The translations under genes and the position numbers were made by a program. 61,278 nt of DNA from a virus, in IMG/VR virus record IMGVR_UViG_3300033153_009450, positions 1-61,278 of that record; one strand, given 5' to 3'. Every line of letters begins with the position of its first letter. The first letter of the stretch is position 1. Positions 53,390 to 61,278 of the stretch are shown here, piece after piece. The notes under the pieces were generated by a model. The model was not told the DNA's origin. It saw only the letters and a program-made list of their open reading frames with translations, and did no database searches.

Positions 53390-53872
53390 TTATGCCGTTG
53401 CCTGCATACTGGAGATGTTAGCCGGGGTTTCAGGCATATACTTGACTAACAATTGCGGCCATACCGTGCCTTGGCCGGTTGCACCGGTAACTACCCTCAC
53501 GACAACCTCGTCTCCCGGATCAAGGATGGTCCCTTTGGCTACCTCGTCATAAGCAACGTCACCTTCCGCACTTACGCCGGTAACGCCTAAGTTTATATCT
53601 CCGATATCACCCTCTCCTCTGGCCGTATTCGAACCGGCGGTCGGGCGATGATCAAATTTCAACCGGGGCGTTCCGCCCATCCCTTCGGTGACAACAAGCT
53701 GGGCAATATGTACCTCACATTTATAGGGGATAACAAACTTTCCGATATCCCCGGCCTCATCCGTAGTCGTACCGGTAGCATGACCAGCCAGGTCTACCCC
53801 GTCATTATCTACAGTTGTCCCGCTCTCATTCATCTTGAAAACGAGACTGATTGGTTCTCCGCTTCGTAACAT
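53390..53872 (-). CDS. Head decoration-like protein, 160 aa
   Basis: Beta-rich and Gly/Thr-rich (FKMNESGTTVDNDGVDLAGH, IPYKCEVHIAQLVVTEGMGG, VAKGTILDPGDEVVVRVVTG). It follows the capsid gene directly. Position and composition fit a capsid decoration protein, not proven. Confidence 0.55.
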   Translation of the reverse strand: MLRSGEPISLVFKMNESGTTVDNDGVDLAGHATGTTTDEAGDIGKFVIPYKCEVHIAQLVVTEGMGGTPRLKFDHRPTAGSNTARGEGDIGDINLGVTGVSAEGDVAYDEVAKGTILDPGDEVVVRVVTGATGQGTVWPQLLVKYMPETPANISSMQATA

Positions 53873-53891
53873 GATTTATTACCTCCTTAAT

Positions 53892-53991
53892 TGGATTGAA
53901 GGTATTTAGGCTGAAGGCTGAAATAGCTTTCTTTCCTTCAGTCTTCTACCTTCGACCTTTAACCCTGGTTCCGATGCTCTGCGTCGGAACC
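53892..53991. repeat. Inverted heptamer tracts and a family-A palindrome
   Basis: GGTATTTAGGCTGAAGG and CCTTCAGTCTTCTACCTT face each other, forming a long imperfect hairpin between the capsid and decoration-like genes. A family-A palindrome follows at 53967-53991. A similar inverted pair is at 44760-44845. Confidence 0.75.
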
Positions 53992-53997
53992 AATTGT

Positions 53998-54966
53998 TTA
54001 CGCGCTTGCAATCCTCACAATCCGCGCTTCCATGTCGGTGGCCGTAGGGAACTTTGTGCCGAATGCCACAAGGCCATACCAGGCCACAGCGCCACGACGC
54101 CCGAAATCGCCTAAGTAATTGGGTTGCGCCCGCAGATGCGGATATTCCACCTCGATGCGTGCCACGGCATCCTCACCGAAAATAACTCCCTCGCCCAACA
54201 CATTGCCGCTTCCGACTGAATTGGACAGGGCGCTCTCGTTTTCGACCTCGATGCACCGCACGTTCTCCACCTGGCCGATCTCGCCGCGATAGATATGGTC
54301 CCCCTTCTGGAGATACAGGTTCCACGCCTCGATCACCTTATCGTCCCGCAGGCCGCGAAGTCCCTTTGTAGAAATCAGGCCGATATAGTGCTCTCCGTCA
54401 CCCCAGAAAGGCACATGCAGATCCTTAACCATATAGTCGCGGATAGCGGAAAGATGGTCCTTGGTCAGGTTTACCAATGCGGTAGTGGAGGGCGTACCGT
54501 CCGTATCCCATGTCCCGCCCGTAAGGCTGGTCGGGATAAAGATCACCTTGACATCGGTGCCGGTAAACTCCGCAGCCGCCGCATTGTCCATAGCCTTATT
54601 CATTTGAAGGGTGAGGGCCTTCTGTGCTCCCTCTTTGGGGTTAAACTTGGAAAGCTGCATTGCAAGATTGGTATATTCAACGCCGCGCCCCCATTCCTTA
54701 ATGGTAATGGTTTGCTTTCCCATTGTGAGCTGATCAATCGGGATGCGGATATCCTCGGTCAACTGGGCGTTTGTCGGATCGCTCAGGGCCTTGTAATACA
54801 GCAGCGTGATTGATTCGCCCTTGCCTTTGCCGAAGGAGTCTTCCTTATTCGTAAACGGAACGAATTTGAATTTCCTTGCGGCTAACGTCAAAAGCTTACC
54901 GGACAGCGTATGATTCTTATACACTCCGGTCGCTGCATCATATGTCCATGTAAACGTTGCACCCAT
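53998..54966 (-). CDS. Major capsid protein, N4-gp56 family
   Basis: 322 residues of HK97-fold type. Landmarks: GVYKNHTLSGKLLTLAARKF, KGKGESITLLYYKALSD, EWGRGVEYTNLAMQLSKFNP, and the C-terminal RRGAVAWYGLVAFGTKFPTA. These fit the N4-gp56 major capsid family. SD AAGGAGTAAAAA precedes the ATG. It forms the icosahedral shell around the scaffold product of the preceding gene. Confidence 0.85.
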   Translation of the reverse strand: MGATFTWTYDAATGVYKNHTLSGKLLTLAARKFKFVPFTNKEDSFGKGKGESITLLYYKALSDPTNAQLTEDIRIPIDQLTMGKQTITIKEWGRGVEYTNLAMQLSKFNPKEGAQKALTLQMNKAMDNAAAAEFTGTDVKVIFIPTSLTGGTWDTDGTPSTTALVNLTKDHLSAIRDYMVKDLHVPFWGDGEHYIGLISTKGLRGLRDDKVIEAWNLYLQKGDHIYRGEIGQVENVRCIEVENESALSNSVGSGNVLGEGVIFGEDAVARIEVEYPHLRAQPNYLGDFGRRGAVAWYGLVAFGTKFPTATDMEARIVRIASA

Positions 54967-55105
54967 TTTTTACTCCTTTCTTTCTTCGGCCTTCAGCCTT
55001 CAGCCCCTGTCCGTCTTAGCCCTGAGTTCATCGAAGGGCGGCGGCGGATTCAGCCTCTTTTCTTTCTTCCTTTGAGCTTTGAGCTTTCAGCTTTGAGCTT
55101 CATCT
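54967..55105. repeat. Nested repeats upstream of the capsid gene
   Basis: A family-D palindrome (TCCGTCTTAG...GGCGGCGGCGGA) has a family-C element (CCCTGAGTTCATCGAAGGG, at 55020-55038) inside it, followed by family-F tracts. The nesting shows the elements insert into each other. Confidence 0.8.
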
Positions 55106-56215
55106 TCATAACACTCGTTCCTCACGAACTTTTTCCAGCGCATCGTCTAAGGAGACCGGTTTGGATTCGTCCTCGTCTTTCTTTTCCGCAGGGGTGGTTG
55201 TGGTTGATCTACCCAACGCCAGATCCTCCTCCTGCTGCTTTTTGTTTTTATCCGTGATCTCCGTTTTCAACGATGTACGGAAATTCTTTTCCTGGGAACT
55301 GTGATATTTTATTGTTTCATCAATGGCCCATTGGACCTGCTCGGGGATGGTCAATTCCTTTCCCTCCGCGTCAACATTCGGGGTTGACCTGCAAACTAAT
55401 AGAAAATGTTCGTCTTCAGGTTCTATCCCCGCCTCCTTTGCCTTATTATCCCTGTACACAACCACTTTCTTTGCCTGCGTTTCTGCATCATCATCTTCGG
55501 AAACCTCAAAGGTTTCTTGCCCGCCGTCTGGCTGGCGGGATTCCGCAGGTGAGGTTGTTTCGTCAGGGGTTGTTGATACCCCCTGCTCGCGTTCAAATCT
55601 CCTGATATCCCCGTCACGCTTCGCAAAGATTTTAGCTACCTGTTTTTGATAATCGTCGGCATCGGCATCCAACTCGTCGATTGCCAAAAGCGCCTTCTCG
55701 TAACAATCAGTGGCAAAATCCTCAGCTTCGGTTTCCGCTTTCTCCAGCTCGGCTTTACGCTTTTCTGCGGTCTCAAGATCCGTGATGCGTTTTCGCAGCG
55801 CAGCGTTCTCCTGTTCTACTTTGGTCTTCTCGCCCTGGAGATTCCGGTACCCTTCCTCAGACTCTTCATGAGTCTTAAATCTGGGTTCCTTAGCTTCCTT
55901 GTCCGCCTTAGCCTCTGCTTCCTTGGCCTTCTTTTCCTCTTCTTCCCTTTGAGCTTCTTTCTCGGGGTCTTCAGTCTCCTTTTCCTTTTCTTCCTTCAGC
56001 CTTTTACCTTCAGTCTCTCCTGGTGCAGGGCTGCTCTCTTCAGGTTTCTTGCCCGCCTTAGCCTTGGCGTCGGCGGATGCGGTCTCTTCTTTATCCGCCG
56101 GTGTTGTGGCGGATTCGTCTGCGGCGGCCTCAACGAGTTCTCCGCCATACTTTGCAAGTCCGTCCTTCATTACCTGATCAAGATCCAGCGTAGTCTGCTC
56201 TCCTTCTTTTCCCAT
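55106..56215 (-). CDS. Capsid scaffold-like protein, 369 aa
   Basis: Start at ATG 56215 with SD AAAGGAGGATTTGAG; the frame to 56290 starts in a terminator tail. It is acidic and coiled (EEGYRNLQGEKTKVEQENAA, LRKRITDLETAEKRKAELEK), Lys/Glu-rich and without a fold core, located directly before the capsid gene as scaffolds are. Residues about 25-85 include repeat-encoded peptides (ESATTPADKEETASADAKAK; GETEGKRLKEEKEK). Confidence 0.65.
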   Translation of the reverse strand: MGKEGEQTTLDLDQVMKDGLAKYGGELVEAAADESATTPADKEETASADAKAKAGKKPEESSPAPGETEGKRLKEEKEKETEDPEKEAQREEEEKKAKEAEAKADKEAKEPRFKTHEESEEGYRNLQGEKTKVEQENAALRKRITDLETAEKRKAELEKAETEAEDFATDCYEKALLAIDELDADADDYQKQVAKIFAKRDGDIRRFEREQGVSTTPDETTSPAESRQPDGGQETFEVSEDDDAETQAKKVVVYRDNKAKEAGIEPEDEHFLLVCRSTPNVDAEGKELTIPEQVQWAIDETIKYHSSQEKNFRTSLKTEITDKNKKQQEEDLALGRSTTTTPAEKKDEDESKPVSLDDALEKVREERVL

Positions 56216-56285
56216 CTCAAATCCTCCTTTTACCCGCCGGATGGTGGCGGGTGGCGTAGTCCCGTATCGGGGGCCTTTAATTTGC

Positions 56286-56340
56286 GCCAAAAAGAAAGGG
56301 TTCTCTCCATTGATTCCGGCGCCGGAGAGAACCCTTATCT
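56286..56340 (-). terminator. Strong Rho-independent hairpin inside the head gene cluster
   Basis: On the minus strand GGGTTCTCTCC pairs with GGAGAGAACCC and is followed by TTTCTTTTT. It separates portal-side genes from scaffold and capsid genes. A partial terminator can set the ratio of portal to capsid products, or a promoter may lie downstream. Confidence 0.75.
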
Positions 56341-56397
56341 TTTCAACGTTTTACTCGCCGTCTTTCTGGCGAGTTACCCGCCTTTCGATGGGCGGGT
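56341..56397. repeat. Paired short palindromes after the 105-residue gene
   Basis: ACTCGCCGTCTTTCTGGCGAGT and ACCCGCC...GGCGGGT hairpins lie side by side, family-E type, between the gene stop and the terminator. Confidence 0.7.
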
Positions 56398-56715
56398 TTA
56401 CTTACTTAAATTATTCATATACAAATCATCAATCGCATTTTTTGCCTGATTGATCTTATATCCCAACTCCTTTAATATATTGTGATAGGCGGTGGCCTCG
56501 GGATCGCTCTTGATTAATTTCTCGATCCGTTTCCGCAATTTAGTTTCAACTATTTTTTCAATCTCAATACCGGCATCTGACTGCATGATATTCAGGAATT
56601 TCGCCTTTTCTTGCAGACTCGCCGTCTTACCGGCCTCTTCAGCCGTCTTGAGCTTAGCTGCGACTTGTTCCTTTGGTAATCCCGATTCAATATCCGTATC
56701 AGCTCCCCGTTTCAC
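56398..56715 (-). CDS. Unknown helical protein, 105 aa
   Basis: Helical: KEQVAAKLKTAEEAGKTASL, EIEKIVETKLRKRIEKLIKS, ATAYHNILKELGYKINQAKN. It lies between the portal and scaffold genes. It could be a small scaffold-like or portal accessory protein. Confidence 0.5.
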   Translation of the reverse strand: MKRGADTDIESGLPKEQVAAKLKTAEEAGKTASLQEKAKFLNIMQSDAGIEIEKIVETKLRKRIEKLIKSDPEATAYHNILKELGYKINQAKNAIDDLYMNNLSK

Positions 56716-56739
56716 TACCGACCTCCTTACTTTTTACCT

Positions 56740-58692
56740 TCAGTCTTCAGCCTTCATTCCTTCTTTACCTGCCTCCAGGCCCTGTATCCTGGCCGCTATT
56801 TCCTTAATATCCCCGCCTTGCGATTCTATTTCCTGGACCTTCTCGATTAGCTCGGTTATACCCATCGCCTCCTGAAGATCCTGAAGTTTCTCCGCAGCGT
56901 CCATCTGCTTGGCCTGGACCAATCGCTGCTGAATGTCAATCATCTTTGCCTCATCCTCGGTTGCTATAACTTCCTCATCCATGAGGTTGGCCCGTCGTTC
57001 AACTGCCTTCAATATTTTGAAAGGCTTAATATACAGTGCATAGCGAGGTTTTTCTGATAACGGGATGATAATCTCTTTGAGATTAATTAGCGTCTCATTA
57101 TCTTTCATGAGCGCCTGGATCCCGGAGATATGAAACGACCCGTCCAATTTTGGCATCCTTACGCCGGACTTGCTGGTAGGATCCATCTCAACGCCATACT
57201 TTTTCAAGTCTTCTTCCGTAAAAATATCATCAAGGTCGGCAATACCCGCATGGGTCTCGACTATTTCCGCCCCGGCGGACACAGCCGTAACAGCACCGTC
57301 CTCCGTATTCTCCCCCATCAGGCCGAAAACACCCATGGCCTGGTCCAGATTCATGGATGCCTCTCTGAATGTTATGTCCTTGCGATATCCGGGCAATCCC
57401 TGTACGGCATCCGAGACATTAGACCCCCGCTGAAACATCTGATCATAATGCTGTGAATTTGCTAATACGTCATTCGTCCTGGATCTGCGCTGCACAACAC
57501 GGACAACCTGGTTGCCATGTACTGTATCCCTGGTCAGGTACTTCATTCCCGGATGGAGATCCGCGTCATTCGGATCGACTAAGCCGTCCACATTGATCTC
57601 GGTAGGCGGGTCAACTACCCATTTCAGGTAATCTTCATGCATACACATGATATTGCACATGGCTTCCCATATGGTAAGAACACCCTCTAACAACCCCCGC
57701 CCGCCGAACTTCAAAATATCGGGAAGGGGAGAAAAGGAAATACCCGGCCACCTGAGCGTCTTATATGGTGATGCCTTTGGCTTCTGAATAACCCGGCCAC
57801 CTGCGAAGGTGTATTTCGCCCTGGGCAGAAGCATCTCGCCTTGGGGGTCGAGCACAATCCCCCAGAACTCGGAAGTCAAAATCATCTTCCTGAACTCCGA
57901 GCGCTCCCATATTTGTTCTTTCCTGGCTGCGATGGCCTCTTTTGTCATAAAGGGATTTGCGGGGTCCGTATCGCCGACGTCCTTAACCCGGGCCACATCA
58001 AAGTAACGGTTCTTTTTTTCACCGTCTTTCAAGACAAAATAATCCAACCATTCCTGATGTATCCAATACATACCCGACTGGCAATCCCTGGAGAGGGCAT
58101 CGGGTTCCCTATGTATCTTCCAGGGTTCAACCAGGCTGTATTCCAACCCTTTGTTAGGAATCCACCGGGGTATCATCTCCATGCTTACGCCGATAGCCAG
58201 GGCCATTACATCGGCATCCGTAAACTTCAGCGTGAAATTAGCGTGTTTATTGTTCAACTGATGGCTCATTAATTTTTGCCAGAAATCACCATCTTCTTTA
58301 TTTTTGGTATTCTCGATGCTAAGAAAATTCGGGGAAAACGCCTTCCTGACGGCAGCCGTTGCAAACTGCACCGTATTAAACGGCTTCGGCACAATGGTTC
58401 GTGACTGCCAAGGTTCCTTGTCTGCATAGCTTCCAGGTTCTTTCTCATTGTACACATGCCAGCAATACGCCTGTACCTGACGAACTTCTTCGTTTGCTTT
58501 TACGGATTGTTTAATACAATCCATTCCGTAATCTACAAAATGCTGTTCGTTCTCACTCGCATATGCATCGGCGGCATCTTCCCTCTCTTTCATTTCCTTA
58601 TCGTCAATGACGGAAAGACTGGCCGCCTTCTTCTCGATCTGCGCCCGGCGATTCTTTAATTCATCTGAAGGATCTTCTATTCTGATCACCAT
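56740..58692 (-). CDS. Portal protein
   Basis: 650 residues, the usual size of podovirus portals. Characteristic segments include EPWQSRTIVPKPFNTVQFAT, AVRKAFSPNFLSIENTKNKE and IHQEWLDYFVLKDGEKKNRY, with a long C-terminal coil (EKLQDLQEAMGITELIEKVQ). The last residues (LEAGKEGMKAED) come from a repeat tract. Its start overlaps the upstream stop by one base (TAATG). It forms the DNA entry ring at one vertex. Confidence 0.85.
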   Translation of the reverse strand: MVIRIEDPSDELKNRRAQIEKKAASLSVIDDKEMKEREDAADAYASENEQHFVDYGMDCIKQSVKANEEVRQVQAYCWHVYNEKEPGSYADKEPWQSRTIVPKPFNTVQFATAAVRKAFSPNFLSIENTKNKEDGDFWQKLMSHQLNNKHANFTLKFTDADVMALAIGVSMEMIPRWIPNKGLEYSLVEPWKIHREPDALSRDCQSGMYWIHQEWLDYFVLKDGEKKNRYFDVARVKDVGDTDPANPFMTKEAIAARKEQIWERSEFRKMILTSEFWGIVLDPQGEMLLPRAKYTFAGGRVIQKPKASPYKTLRWPGISFSPLPDILKFGGRGLLEGVLTIWEAMCNIMCMHEDYLKWVVDPPTEINVDGLVDPNDADLHPGMKYLTRDTVHGNQVVRVVQRRSRTNDVLANSQHYDQMFQRGSNVSDAVQGLPGYRKDITFREASMNLDQAMGVFGLMGENTEDGAVTAVSAGAEIVETHAGIADLDDIFTEEDLKKYGVEMDPTSKSGVRMPKLDGSFHISGIQALMKDNETLINLKEIIIPLSEKPRYALYIKPFKILKAVERRANLMDEEVIATEDEAKMIDIQQRLVQAKQMDAAEKLQDLQEAMGITELIEKVQEIESQGGDIKEIAARIQGLEAGKEGMKAED

Positions 58693-59033
58693 TATTCCGC
58701 CTCAAACTTTAACATTACGTTCTCCGGGATCAATTTCCGTATCGGCCCATATTCCATGTTGGGTATAAGATCCATGGTTTCTTCCATCTGACGCAACATC
58801 AACGCCTGAATGTCTTCATCAGGTTTAACTTCTAAAAGTTCTCCTGAAAACCTGTCGTATTCAATGGCCCGCCCGTATTCTATGAAAGTAATTTCTTGCT
58901 CCCCTAATACGGGCTGAACAATAGGTTTGCTGGTAGCTTGGGGAAAACCAACAACCGTTGAAACAGGCAACGTTAAAGAAGCCGTTGAGATCCCCAGCCA
59001 CTTTAAAAAACTTCTTCTTGTTATATTTCTCAT
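58692..59033 (-). CDS. Tat-signal protein between terminase and portal
   Basis: 113 residues. ITRRSFLKWLGISTASLTLP is a textbook twin-arginine signal (T-R-R-S-F-L-K, then a hydrophobic stretch). The mature part (YGRAIEYDRFSGELLEVKPD, EETMDLIPNMEYGP) is short and unrecognised. Tat-exported proteins are rare in phage head gene clusters. The gene is coupled to the portal by a one-base overlap. Confidence 0.6.
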   Translation of the reverse strand: MRNITRRSFLKWLGISTASLTLPVSTVVGFPQATSKPIVQPVLGEQEITFIEYGRAIEYDRFSGELLEVKPDEDIQALMLRQMEETMDLIPNMEYGPIRKLIPENVMLKFEAE

Positions 59034-59078
59034 CTACTTTCCTTGCCTTCAGCCTTCAGCCTAAATACCTTCAACCTT

Positions 59079-59336
59079 TTATATTCCCGCATCCAATGCA
59101 TCAGGAAATATCCTCTCAAATTCCCGTTTATAATTATTACTCACATTCCCTGGCTTCCAGTCACTGTCCCTCGACTTACAATGATCTGCGCAAGCATTCG
59201 GATCCGGCTCTCCGTTCCAATCCTCTCCGGCCTCACTCTCTGCCCCACAATCCTTACACTTAAATATCTTATGCTTGCCTTTGTCATACGGCCCGCCTTC
59301 GCTCATTGGCCAGTATCGGTCAAATTTCCCCGCCAT
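59079..59336 (-). CDS. Small zinc-binding protein, 85 aa
   Basis: FKCKDCGAESEAGEDWNGEP and CADHCKSRDSD carry Cys/His that could bind one zinc. SD lies in a repeat tract. Located just after the large terminase gene. Unknown role. Confidence 0.55.
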   Translation of the reverse strand: MAGKFDRYWPMSEGGPYDKGKHKIFKCKDCGAESEAGEDWNGEPDPNACADHCKSRDSDWKPGNVSNNYKREFERIFPDALDAGI

Positions 59337-59417
59337 CTTTACCTTCAGCCTTCAGCCTAAATACCTTCAACCTGATGTTTTTTTTAATCTTCAATCTTCA
59401 CTAATCAATCGTCAATC

Positions 59418-60893
59418 CTACAGCCCCGCCGGAATGCCGCCCACACTAACCCTGGTCCTGCGGCTGAAATTCCCACCCCTGTAACTCATGGCCCGCTTTT
59501 TCTTTTCCGCATCAGTTACCTTTTTGAGTTCCTTGCGGGGATCAAAAGGCATCAATATTGCAATCCCGTTAGCGAACGCATCCCCCGGGTGGCTGTGCTC
59601 ATTTTTTACCGGCTTATCACCGGTCACATTCCCGTTATTATCGGTTTTGTAATGCCAGCCGCCTTTCAGGGCCCTGTGCAGGAGAACAGCGGACCGGGAT
59701 AAATACACCGCAGGGAGCCCGTTATCCAATCCCTTACGGAAACTTGGGTTTAAGGAGTCCTTTATGGTATTCCAGTGGGCCGGACCAGGCTCGAACCGTG
59801 GCCGGGCCGTGGGCGATGCAAAAGCGGCTTCGATTATTTTTGAGGTAACGGACTTGACACTACTCTGATCCGGAGTGGTCATTGTGCGGTCGCCCATAAG
59901 GCGGTAAGATTTGATTTTCCCTTTGTACTTGGGCGTATTGAAAAGAGGGACTAATTTATCCTCGATCAGTTCTTTTGGGGCGAGACCCTCCTTATAAACA
60001 ACGTCGTGGACAATTAGCTGCCCGGTCGGTGCATATTGCATAGTTATACAGCATGGATGCTGCCAGGAATCCCACGTCAGGATTATCTCGCCTGGCAATA
60101 CGGGCAGAATATTCTTTGAAAAATGCCGTTCCGGGCCATAAGCTAACGCCACTTTTTTACCCATATGAACGGACGCTGTTTCTCCCTCGATATACCGGGC
60201 CCTCTTCGCCGGATCATGCTGGAACGCCGCTAAGTTTGCCGCCCTGGTTAGGGGGCTTAGATGCTTGTTTTCCCCTTTCGGGATCCGGAAGGACTTCTTT
60301 ATTATCTTGGTAACATCTCCTGTATCCGGATCTTCGTAAACAGCATACTCGTCAGGTTCATCAGCCAACAGGCTCGTCCAGTGTTCTTCATCGGACGGGT
60401 TTTGCGTTATCTGGACTCGCAATATCGTGTCCTGTTGACGTGCTGCCCTGGCAATACTCATATCGAACACTTCCCGGGGGAGTCCGGCGTTTGCCTTCTC
60501 ATATATGGGCGCAGGTTCCTCTAACCATATAAGGGCATACTGCGGTCCTTGCAGCTTACTGATTGAAGCCTCGTCATCGATCCCGAAAAGATCGAAATCC
60601 ACCCTGGGCGTGGACATAATGGTCATGTGTTTTAAACCATCGGAAAAACGCACCCATGCGCCCATGCACTCCTTGATATCCGGTATGGTGGAGGTCTTTA
60701 TATTCTGAAAGGTGTCCCGGATTAACGCAGCCCGGATATTCTTTCTGTTTCGCTGGGCATGTGCGATTGAGGCGGCCATACCGGCGAAAGTCTTACCCTC
60801 GCCCATGGGGCCGAACAATTGGACGATATGAGCTAAACACGTCACAAACTCGTATTGGGTAGGGCTTAGATTAAAAAATAAATCACTCGGCAT
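59418..60893 (-). CDS. terL: Terminase large subunit
   Basis: 491 residues. Walker A is LFGPMGEGKTFAG near residue 30 and Walker B is YALIWLEEPAP near residue 120. The nuclease domain has EIILTWDSWQHPC, RLMGDRTMTTPDQ and HSHPGDAFANGIA with the acidic metal ligands. It packages DNA into the procapsid through the portal. The SD (CCAGGAGCC) is provided by the flank of a family-A repeat that also encodes the last residues of the small subunit. Confidence 0.9.
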   Translation of the reverse strand: MPSDLFFNLSPTQYEFVTCLAHIVQLFGPMGEGKTFAGMAASIAHAQRNRKNIRAALIRDTFQNIKTSTIPDIKECMGAWVRFSDGLKHMTIMSTPRVDFDLFGIDDEASISKLQGPQYALIWLEEPAPIYEKANAGLPREVFDMSIARAARQQDTILRVQITQNPSDEEHWTSLLADEPDEYAVYEDPDTGDVTKIIKKSFRIPKGENKHLSPLTRAANLAAFQHDPAKRARYIEGETASVHMGKKVALAYGPERHFSKNILPVLPGEIILTWDSWQHPCCITMQYAPTGQLIVHDVVYKEGLAPKELIEDKLVPLFNTPKYKGKIKSYRLMGDRTMTTPDQSSVKSVTSKIIEAAFASPTARPRFEPGPAHWNTIKDSLNPSFRKGLDNGLPAVYLSRSAVLLHRALKGGWHYKTDNNGNVTGDKPVKNEHSHPGDAFANGIAILMPFDPRKELKKVTDAEKKKRAMSYRGGNFSRRTRVSVGGIPAGL

Positions 60894-60903
60894 TAAGGCT
60901 CCT

Positions 60904-60947
60904 GGTTCCGATGCTCACTCCTGGTTCCGATGCTCTGCGTCGGAACC
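60904..60947. repeat. One and a half family-A palindromes at the terS/terL junction
   Basis: A full copy (60923-60947) and a truncated copy (60904-60920) in tandem. The full copy encodes the small terminase C-terminus (SDAEHRNQE) and the adjoining AGGAG serves the large terminase. Confidence 0.85.
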
Positions 60948-61278
60948 CTCCTTTTCTGATCCTACCAGATACAACTTCCGATCTTCCGCCGTCGCACCCT
61001 TGCCCGGCTTATCGGTTTCCGCCGGGCTTATAAAAATATTTCCCGAACCTGCCGCGTCGATAACACCGGCATGTCTGAGCTTGATCTCTATAATAGACCC
61101 TGCCATACGCATGGCGGTTAAACGGTCCTTCTGGTTTCTACGGTCCTCTAAAATCCATGTAAGGCACCGGCGCACGAAAGATTTGACAAGAATTTTTCGT
61201 TCTTTCTCATCACCGCTCGCCGCTATTATTTGGCCTGCAATATCATTTAAGGCATCATCGACCTTGCGCCAGGCGGAA
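60915..61278 (-). CDS. terS: Terminase small subunit, C-terminal part
   Basis: The second part of the protein whose start is at 419; it continues from residue 136 after the contig join (RRCLTWILEDRRNQKDRLTA). It ends at a TGA inside a family-A repeat (DAEHRNQE). Bases 61165-61278 duplicate the left end. The repeat-encoded tail suggests the original stop was elsewhere. Confidence 0.85.
   Translation of the reverse strand, partial: SAWRKVDDALNDIAGQIIAASGDEKERKILVKSFVRRCLTWILEDRRNQKDRLTAMRMAGSIIEIKLRHAGVIDAAGSGNIFISPAETDKPGKGATAEDRKLYLVGSEKEGSDAEHRNQE
61165..61278. repeat. Terminal direct repeat, right copy
   Basis: Identical to bases 1-114; see left copy. Confidence 0.95.

Overview
The window reads as one complete temperate phage genome, as a circular map opened inside the small terminase gene. 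Its first 114 bases (1-114) recur exactly at the end (61165-61278), so the unique circle is 61,164 bp. The virion genes fit a short-tailed (podovirus-type) phage of a Gram-negative host: a long portal, an N4-gp56-like capsid protein, a large beta-rich tail hub, no tape measure, and Ala/Gly-rich internal proteins. A 4,831-residue methyltransferase-helicase protein follows. From memory, that plan is closest to Bcep22-like phages, which carry a similar giant protein. I cannot name the host. A signal-peptide lipoprotein, an O-antigen ligase-like protein and a Tat signal point to a diderm.

Layout. (1) 919-18240, minus strand: early and replication genes, many short and zinc-binding. They include an archaeo-eukaryotic primase and a D5-type helicase as separate overlapping genes, a DHH phosphoesterase, a beta-class DNA methyltransferase with a zinc-rich insert, a Gp37/Gp68-family protein, an ASCH-like protein and a SAP-like protein. 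An AT-rich gene-free stretch at 2580-3150 is the best origin candidate. (2) 18361-21092: lysogeny block, with two minus-strand small regulators, a divergent plus-strand HTH repressor, a tyrosine integrase, and an attP made of the 3' half of a tRNA-Ala(GGC) flanked by four ACAGTAGA repeats. (3) 21095-22931, minus: YiiX-like papain-fold enzyme, SleB-like endolysin and a membrane coiled-coil protein. (4) 22978-26337: exported and surface-modifying genes, including an O-antigen ligase-like protein and a plus-strand lipoprotein. (5) 26339-61164 and on through 419, minus: late genes in the order small terminase, large terminase, portal, scaffold, capsid, tail, ejection proteins, giant protein.

Two things stand out. 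First, the giant gene contains two small same-strand ORFs in its +1 frame, one with an excellent ribosome-binding site. Both lie exactly where the giant protein becomes a charged, disordered linker, so the linkers may be overprinted small genes. Second, the genome carries at least six families of short dispersed repeats. They crowd gene boundaries, supply start signals and terminators, form gene ends and are read through in frame inside proteins, like Rickettsia palindromic elements. One appears to have split a small gene at 14953-15325.

Product names rest on motifs read by eye and on remembered families; no database search was run. Several starts were moved downstream of the longest ORF to the codon with the best Shine-Dalgarno (SD) sequence.
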